Origin: Chloromonas sp. AAM2
Lineage: Eukaryota; Chlorophyta; Chlorophyceae; Chlamydomonadales; Chlamydomonadaceae
Assembly: GCA_004335635.1 (NCBI GenBank)
Contig: QAXH01004271.1
Coordinates: 11,124 to 28,618 of the forward strand
Length of the DNA: 17,495 bases
Direction: 5' to 3'
The notes below the pieces were generated by a model. That model worked only from the letters and a program-made list of their open reading frames with translations. It ran no database searches and had not been told where the DNA came from. The translations under genes and the position numbers were made by a program. Below, piece after piece: positions 1 through 8,400 of the stretch. Every line of letters begins with the position of its first letter. The stretch's first letter is position 1.

Positions 1-1308
1 TTTGAAACGAGTGACGGCGACGCGCTTGGGAAGCTGTGCAGAAGCTGGCTCGGGTCCTAAGGCGGAGTCGCACCAACATATACAAGAGCGGACAGATTTT
101 GCTGTCAGATTTTGCACACTTGCACGTGACGGAAAGCCCATCGTCACAACTCCTTGGGCTTGTAAGCAGGGAGCTGCGATGCCGAGATGGGTGTTCAATT
201 TCAACGTTTTGTAGGGTCTTACGAGGTTTGCGGTCAGGATAGCACCTTGAGGGGTGACCACCACCATAAGTATCGCGGTATGTTGCAATCCCCTTCACTA
301 GTAGGTTGGACGAGTTGGAGTCCATCCCCTCTTGTGAAAAAGGTAATGCATCTTTTTACGCTGCTATCATGCGGCATGTAGTCCTAGGAAGGTCAGGCTG
401 AGCGTTGGTTCCTGCTGTCGAGGCACCACAATACTGGCTAATATGGTCCGTTGATGGCTCGTTCTTAGTTCCGATTTCCCTTGCACCAATGCGCATGTTG
501 CTATGAACTGAGCACAACTCTGTTAAGTAGCAATGAAAAAGGTTTATCCGGCAGCAGCCCAACTTGAAACGCACAGAAAACAAGACAACAACGCTCTAAG
601 TGCGACCAGGGCAGCCATAACTATTCAAGGCACCGTGTTTGTTCATACGGCTGCTTTCAATCGCAAATGCTGTTCAGATCCTAGTCTACAGTGACATGTC
701 CTAACTTCAATCGTCCCAGTGTCAGATCAAGGTGCTCAATGCATAGCACTGGTGTAGTTGTCCAGCAAGAGAGAGCCACGTAAAGGCAGATTGTTGAAAA
801 ATAGTGCCATCAGATGGCATCAGATGGAATGGAGAGATGCATCGCACATGGTATTGGATGGCTACTTGAGTTTCTTGTCCTATTTTCTGTTCAATTGATT
901 GATCATTAGATCGCCTCCCGCAGCAAGTGCCCTTGCATACCTCAGATGGTCACGAAAAGCAAGTAAGTAACACGTGACTGGAGCACGTATGGACACACAG
1001 CGACTTGCGACGTAGCCATTCAACAACATTTCTGGGACATGTAAGAGAGTATTTTCTGACGCTATAAACAACTTGAACCCGACAACGTGTGCTTCGTGGT
1101 GTCCGTTAGAACTTATACAAGGGCATCGAATTCTACATGTACCGCTTCCTGCCACCACATCTTTCAGTGGTTTAAACACTTCACGGCGATCACTGCAGCC
1201 TTCGGCTGATCATGCACAAAAACTTAACAGCATTGCTCTGACAACCAGCAGTGCGGCTCGCAGCTGCAGCCCATGACCGTTCCGTTCGTGTTGACTTGTC
1301 CGCCCACT
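1..1308. other. Intergenic stretch without a convincing gene
   Basis: This is the DNA downstream of the coiled-coil gene, whose stop codon is at 1309-1311 on the minus strand. Only short open frames occur, the longest about 100 codons. Two overlapping plus-strand frames cover 2-242; neither shows a motif I recognise or a clear splice pattern. They could be the end of a gene entering from the left, but I cannot support that. A small direct repeat (ATCAGATGG twice) sits near 811-830. No TTACA, the minus-strand form of the algal TGTAA polyadenylation signal, was seen close to the coiled-coil stop. Confidence 0.5.
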
Positions 1309-2446
1309 TCACATGCGGATGCTGACTGGTAGTTTGCCACCTGCTGCCCGGCTGGCTGACACTGCACTGGGCTCAGCCAACAGCTCGCTCAGTGACCCTG
1401 CCTGCACATGGGGCGGCAGCTGCTGCAGGGCGTGCTGGTGAGGCGCAACAGCAGCAGTCGCGCCGCCGACCGGCGGGGACAGGGGTGGTGCAACCGCACT
1501 GGCCTTCCCAATTCCCTGGGGTGCGGAGCCAGGTTTTCCGGGACCCCGTCGGGAGATGAGATGGCTGTAGGATGTGGGTTGTGAGGGTGGGGTTTGCAGC
1601 CGGGGTGGAGAGGGCGGGGAGGCGGGACGAGTGGGAATCTTCTGCACCCCTCCTGCCCCTGCACTCGCTTGTGCACCGGCTTGGTGGGGTGCCGGGCCAA
1701 GGGAGCCTGCATGTGCAGGTGCTGGCAGTGCTGGCCGGGACACGGGTGGATCGCTGCCTGTCAGCGCTCGAGCCTGGGGGCTCGCAAGGGCCGGTGCGCC
1801 TATTTCCAACGCGGACAAGACAGCGCTCAAAGCGCTCCAGAGCTGCAGCGGAATGGCATTGCCCGTGCTTGCATGGCTGCGCTGCTTAGCTGATAGTGAC
1901 GGGCCCAACTGCAGCTGGTAGAGCGAGGCGACGTTCCGTAGACGCCGGTACAGAGCTTGCGCCTCCTGTCTAGTTGGACCATCAAACACTTGAAGCGAAG
2001 CAGGGCTCAGTGCCCCAGCGCTGTTGCCACCAGCAGCACTGCTAGGCATAGCAGTAGAGCTTCCAGAAGACATGGGAGAGGGCCAGGCAAGCAGCACCGG
2101 AGCCTTGCCGCCAGTTGCGTTTGAGCCAGGCTGCAAGCCTGAGCCTGCACCCACCCACCCCTCAAGCGCTTTAGCCGCAGACACGGAGGTAAGCGATGAA
2201 TCAGACACCGCTGCACTTGGTGATGCGGGCAACAGCACCCCAGCAGCACCAGAGGAAGACTTGAGCGCGCCTGCCATTGATGGCCGCATGCGGCCGGCAG
2301 ACACCAGTCTCTCCCGGTCGAATCCCGGAGAAGGGCCTCGTGCTGACAGGCTGCCGCTGCGCGCTCGGGCCGAGCCGGGCGTCTGAGGGCGCGGAGGTGG
2401 CGGTGCGATGCCGTCCTTCAGCAGACCATCATACGCTTCCTGCCAC
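1309..2446 (-). other. Coiled-coil gene terminal exon, disordered C-tail
   Basis: A CTCGCAG acceptor follows a pyrimidine-rich tract, and one base completes the split Arg codon. The frame then reads RWQEAYDGLLKDGIAPPPP and continues for about 379 codons to TGA at 1309-1311. It is dominated by Ala, Ser, Pro and Gly. One less repetitive, probably helical segment lies near the middle (EAQALYRRLRNVASLYQLQL). The length of the open frame in GC-rich DNA gives moderate support; compositional bias limits confidence in the exact end. Confidence 0.6.
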
Positions 2447-5400
2447 CTGCGAGCAAAAGAAAAACATGTATTCATGAGCACTGTGCACTAAGGCAGTCAG
2501 AACAGCAGTGTCCGCAAGCCAGTGGACGTGGCCATTGTAAACCGGCCTTTTCAAAAACAACACCATTGTGTTGTAAGCGCCTTCTATGTCTGCACTGCTT
2601 GTTCAATCAAGACACCGCTGTGGTCATACAAGCCCATTGCTGGACGCAGCCACACCCTTGTAATCGTTCAAGGTCGACCCAACAATCAGTGCATGAGGCC
2701 ACCACATGACTGCTCACTCTGCCCACACACCTGCGTCCTTCAGCCCACGCCTCCGCCACCTCCCCTTGCGCCGCTTTCACACGCTGTGCCGCTACCGCCG
2801 CCGCCAACCCTGCCTCCCGCCTGGCTGTCGCCGTGTCCAACTGCAATTCACCCAACTCCGCTTGCAACTTAGCCGCCAGTGAGCCTTGGAGCTTCAGCTG
2901 CACTTGCAACGACTGCATTTGACTGGCCATCTCGCGAATCAATGCTTGCATCTTTGTCGTTCTGCCCCTCAGCTCCGCTGCCTCCATCCGACTCAAATCC
3001 ACCTCCTGTTGTGCCTTTTGGCTCGCAGCAAGGGCTGTTTGCCGCACGACCTCCGCTGCGGTTAGCTGCTTGACCTGGGAGGTAAGCACGGAGACTTGCC
3101 TAGTCAAGCTCTTGGCTTGTGTCTGCTCGGAGTCCGCACGCCTATCAGCCACGTCCAGTGCTGACTGTGCCTGCTCTAGCTGTTGAGTCAGTAACTTGTT
3201 GCTTTCTTCTAGCTCGCTGACGTGGACCTGTGCAGCAATGAACTGCTGCTGCACTGCCTGTACCGCAGCCTGCACCTGCTTCAGCTGCTCCAGCTCCGGT
3301 TGCCCAGCCACACCAGCTGGCCCATCCGCTTGCCTGTGTTCTCCAACCAGGTAAGGCTGCTGCATGGCCTGAACTGCAGCTTGCATCTGATTCAGCGGCT
3401 CCAGCTCCGGCTGCCCAGCAGCAGCTGGTGCCCCAGCCGCCTGAACAGCTGCTTTGCCCACAGACAGTTGTCGACCTGCGCTTGCTTCAAGAGTCCCTTC
3501 AGAACTCCTAGAGGCTGGTCCTGCTGCCAGTGCCTGTGCTGCCGCAGCTGCTGCTTCAGCAGCGGCTTGGTTGGCCTCTGTCAGCGCCGCCAGTGCAGCT
3601 GTGGCTGTGGCCGCCTGATCCACGGCTGCTGCAGCCTGGGACTCCAGCTGGATGATGAGCGCTGATGCCTCAGCAGCCGCTCTGTGGACGGAAACCAACC
3701 ATAACATGTGATCAAGAACGTATAAGTTGATCCCATGACTGCTTCATGCTTCAGGGCTGCACATGTCCTTGCCTGTGAACATCAACAACTCTTCCAGCCA
3801 GGAAAGTTTGTGAAGCTGGCTTGAAGCTTGTTGGCTGTGACCCACAGCGGCACGGTGAATCTTTCAGCTCGTGATCACATAATCACCTGATTATAATCAC
3901 ATGATGCCTGTTCACACCGGACCAGATAGCCATAACCTATGCCACACCAAAGCGTACACTGGCAGCCTTGAGCATTTGTTTTGAGTCTCCCCGCTAAAAA
4001 TGTAGACTATTTCATGTCGGCAGACCACGCCATTCGCAGCCATGCCGCCCAAGCATTAGAGCACCAGTTCCCGTGCTCATTCCGACCTGGTTGCTTTCGT
4101 ATAAAATCCCGGTCGCGCCTGTCGATTGCCTCACCTGTCCTTGTCAGCTCTGGCCTGCTCCAGCTGCTCCTCCAGCGCCAGGTGCGCCTGCCTGGCCACC
4201 TCCAGCTCTTCCAAGGCCTGCTGCAGCTGCAGCTGGGCAGCAGCTGCTGCCGCCCGGTGCTGCCGACTGCTAGCGCAACCGGCTCCAGCCAGCCCAGCCA
4301 CCTCTGAGAAGTAGCCGTACAACTGGCTGTACTGCCAGTCAGATTCAGCCAGCTGCTGCTGGCTGGCTGACAGCTGCTGCTGGAGGTCAGCCATGCTGGC
4401 GTGCTGGGTGCTGGCTTGAGCTGACTGTTCAGCCAGCTGGTGCTTGCATCCCTCCAATTCAGTGTCTGCTGCAGATAGCTGCAGTTGGCAAGCAGCTACT
4501 TGCGCCTGCTTCTCTTGCAGCTGCAGTTCAGCAACAGCCAGCTGATCTTGCAGTTTGGCCAGCTGCACCTGCTGCTGGATCAGCTGAGCCTGTGCAGCAG
4601 CTGACTGGCCTTGCTGCTCAGCCAGGTGCGTCCTAGCAGCTTCCAGATGGCTCTCTGCCGCTGCCTGCAAGCCCTGCGCCGCAGCCAGCTGTGCCTGTGT
4701 GTCTGCAATCTGCTGCTCCATCTTGACTAGCTCTCGTGCCTGTAGGCTAGTCGCGTGTGCTGCCTGGAGGTCTCCATCTACTGAAGCTGGTGAACAGTCA
4801 GGTGGCTGCTGTTCCAGTTCAGTTGATGGTTGCTGCTGTGGTGCTTCCACCAGCTGCAGCTCTACAACAGCCTGTGCCTGCTGCAGCTGCCGTTCTTCAA
4901 GCTGCCCCTGGGCCTCTACCAACTGTTCCTGGGCTTCTGCCAGCTGCGACTGCATGGGTGACAGCTGTGCCTGCGCCTCTCTCAACTGCCCTTGCACCTC
5001 CTTGAGCTGACCTTGGGCATCCGCGACCTCCCTTTGGGCGTCAATAGAAACTTTCTGGGCAGCAATCAGCTGCTGCTGTAGCTCGCTCAACTGCTGGTCC
5101 CGATCTGAAAGCAGCTTTTGTGCAGCTGCTAGTGATGTTTGCATCTCCGTGGCGTGCTGCTTGGCTGCGGCTAGCTGGTCGGCGTTGGGTTGTTGCTCTG
5201 CGCGTAGCCGCGCTGACTCAGCACGTGCTTCCTCAAGATCTGATCGCACAAGTGTGAGATCTGATCGAACTTGAGTGAGGTCGGACCGTAGCTGTGATGC
5301 ATCGGATCGCGCTTGTGTGAGGCCGTCGTGCGTTTGCTTCAACTCCTGCTGGGACGCTGACAATGCGTCCTGCAGCCAAAGAACACAGTGATTCAGGTTG

Positions 5401-8400
5401 TAACACCTGTGCCTGAAGGCAAAAACAGGCGATCATGGGCTTGCACAAGGGTGATCACAGGGCTTGATTAGGGCTTGTGCAAGGGTAGTCAAAAGCTGAG
5501 ACGAAAAAACCGTTACGCCTGAGCAACACAGGTGACATGTCTTCCCACTGCAAATTCCATGACAGTAAAAGACTCTACACCAAGTTCACATGTGACACTC
5601 CGTCACATTTTGCTCGTCTCCATGGAATAGACGATTATAAAACCAACAGCATCCGTTCTGTCTAGCAAGTAATCCGTGAGCTGAATCGGTTCAAACCCAG
5701 TCAAATGCGGTCACACACCACAAAACCAACGGTACTTCCATTCTGTCTAGCAATTTATCTCAGCCCTACCTGAGCGACTGTCAGGTCCACCTGCACACGT
5801 GCTGACTCTGCCTGTGCTGCCTGCAGACCTGACTGTGCTTCCTGCGCCAATGCCGCTGAGGTGCTCACACGCTCTCCAGCCAGGTCCAGCTCCAAGCGAG
5901 CATGCTGCGCTTCCGCGCGTGCTTGCGACAGCTCAGCCTGGTTTTCTTGCAGGTTGGCAGACACCTGCGGCAACGGAATGCAAGGGCATGCAGAGTTACG
6001 ATTCGATCCATCAACATACGTTGTGTTCGTGAGGCGGACTTTCAAGCATGCATACCCCAGCATGCATTTGACTTTGGCATGTGCAACCACAAACAACCTG
6101 CAGGTACCAGCGCTGATGTAAGCGCTCAAGCGACAACACCAATTGTTCCACAGTAGCTGCACCTGTAGGCGCACCTGTGCTATTTCCATTCTCAAGCTCT
6201 GCACCACCACCTCAGGCAACTGACTAGACGACGCCCTTACACCAATGCTGCATGCACCAGTCTCTGGCTTGCTGCCGTCCTTGCTGAGCTTTGCAAGCTG
6301 CTCGGCTAAGTCAGCTGCCGATCGCGTGGCCGCCTGCGCTTGCATCTGCGCGTCTGCCAGCTGCGCTTGCGCTCCCGCCAGCTGGGCGGCTAAATCAGCG
6401 GTGGTGCGTGTGGCAGCCTTGCCCTGCTCTTGAGCTTCTGCCAGCTGCTGACGCAAAGATTCAGCAGCACCCTGAACATGAACAGACAACAATTCGAGGT
6501 TGTGTTCTTGCGGGCGCACCGCCATACTTGTACTTCAATGCAATACACCGGCCTGCTGCTTGGCCAGTGTGTACAGACTGACCCAGTCAGAAAACAAGCA
6601 AGGAAACACACTTGCCTGCCTGGCCGGTTGCTGGCATTCGGCAGGTCCACATAGAAGCAGCAATAAAGCAAGTCCACATGTAAATAGATTTACAGGGACA
6701 GTCAACATCAACGCTAGTCAGAAATGGCCATGGATTGAGCTCACCTGTAACAAGACGTGCTGTGCAGTCACGGAGGCACATGCGCCACACGCCACTGCCT
6801 TCGACATTCCGCCACTAGATGCCAACCCCCCCGCGCTTGTGCGAGACGTCCGCACAGCCAGCTCCGTCACACGTGGCGACGTGCCCGACATTCCTTGAGC
6901 CAAGCCGGGCGGATGAGGCAAGACAGAGATGCCTGAACGAATGCTGGCCATGCCTTGCGACTGGGAGCATGCACTGCCAGGCCGCTCAACCGCTGCAGCA
7001 AACCCTTCTCCCGCCATGAGCGACTCAATGTGCTCGGCACGCCTTCCAGCATCTTGCAACTGTTCACGAAGCGATTCAATTGTCTGGTCTCTCTCCTGCA
7101 GCTGCTGCTCGTAGGTGTACCGCAGGTGCTGAACTTCCACTTGCCGCAGCGCTGATTGTTCCTCTCTGTCCGCTGTTAGCTTAGCTAGCGCATCCTGTAG
7201 CTCGGGAACAGTGTCTGGCGCAGGTGGTGCAGCGCTTTTGCTGCTCTGCTGTCGATGGATCAATTCATCGCAAGTGAGAGACCGGTGTTGGTGCGATGGG
7301 GCGGCTTGTGCCGCAACCCCTGTGCCTGCGCCTGCTACAGTTGTGCTGTCCTTGCCGAATTCTGACAATCGTCCGTGTGTGTGGGAGCCTGCAAAAACGA
7401 AGTTTGCCAGTTCTGGGACAATGCTTGTGTGACTCACGGTTGTACCGCGTGTGTTTTGCAGTGGGAGACTGTGAGGGCGCCTCCGGTTGACACTTGGCTT
7501 CAGGAGGCAGTTGGTTTACAGTGCCCGGTATCTTTTGAGTGCGCTTACATGCGTCGCATTCAGCGTGCTGCGATGTGCGAACGCGAAGGTTGATGAGCCC
7601 CGGGTGGCAAGAATGGTCCCTTGCAATGCCTAGTATCTTTGGGAATGCTGTCACATGTTGTACGCAGTGCCACGTGCTGTGATGTGGCGAGGTGACGTAC
7701 CTTCCGCAAGGCTATCGCATGTGGAATCCTAGGGGCAGTTTACCATAAAGCGAAACGTGATGTGATGTGCGGACGCAAAGTTGATCTGCCATAAGATATT
7801 CCTGTAGCTACAGGGGGCGGCAAGACTAATTCCATCTAGCTGCCATAAGATATTCCTGTAGCTACAGGGGGCGGCAAGACTAGTTCCATCTAGCTAACTA
7901 GCTCACCATCACGCACTTTGTACAGAGCACATATCAATTCTTAAGTCGTCCTTTTCACACCTGTGTGGCTATGCTTCCGATCAGCGATGAGCACAATGCT
8001 CCCATCCCGGTTGATGACCTGCATTGTGGTGTGGCAAGTAGAGAAGTGGTTCGCCAGGCAGACATGGTTTGTGAGTTTGTTGGGTGTACATCATGTACTA
8101 GGCATCATGCCTGGTGCTCGGCCGAACAATGTCCCATGCACGAGCCGGGGACAAAGTGTCAGGTAAATACAATATTCAGTGACCACCCACTGTGCACGCC
8201 ATCCTTGCATCCTGGCCAGTCCACACCTGGTTACACCTGCCCACAACTGCTCACGCCTAATTTCCCTTGTATGCACTTGATTCAGCGCTCACCACGTCTT
8301 TGAGCGATCCCGCATGTGTCTGGCATTTGGTGATGTTCACCCGCAAGTGAGCAGCAGGGGGTGTGGTGGCAGCGGGAGGTGTGGCTGTAGCGGACAGAGC

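Noticed and set aside
2..242. Overlapping short frames at the left edge as a possible partial gene
   Set aside because: There are no recognisable motifs, no clear splice sites, and no way to choose between the two frames.
1572..1921. Three overlapping plus-strand open frames of about 100-115 codons
   Set aside because: They are antisense to the terminal coiled-coil exon; their length comes from its GC-rich, biased composition, and they carry no motif.
3222..3665. Plus-strand open frame of 147 codons, Leu/Cys/Ser-rich
   Set aside because: It is the antisense of CAG/CTG-rich heptad codons in exon 10 of the coiled-coil gene.
4699..5010. Cys/Ser-rich plus-strand frames
   Set aside because: They are shadows of the exon 9 heptads (CTG/CAG codons read as TGC/AGC on the other strand).
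7525..7894. CRISPR-like array
   Set aside because: The repeats are adjacent and diverged, without unique spacers, and lie in a eukaryotic intron.
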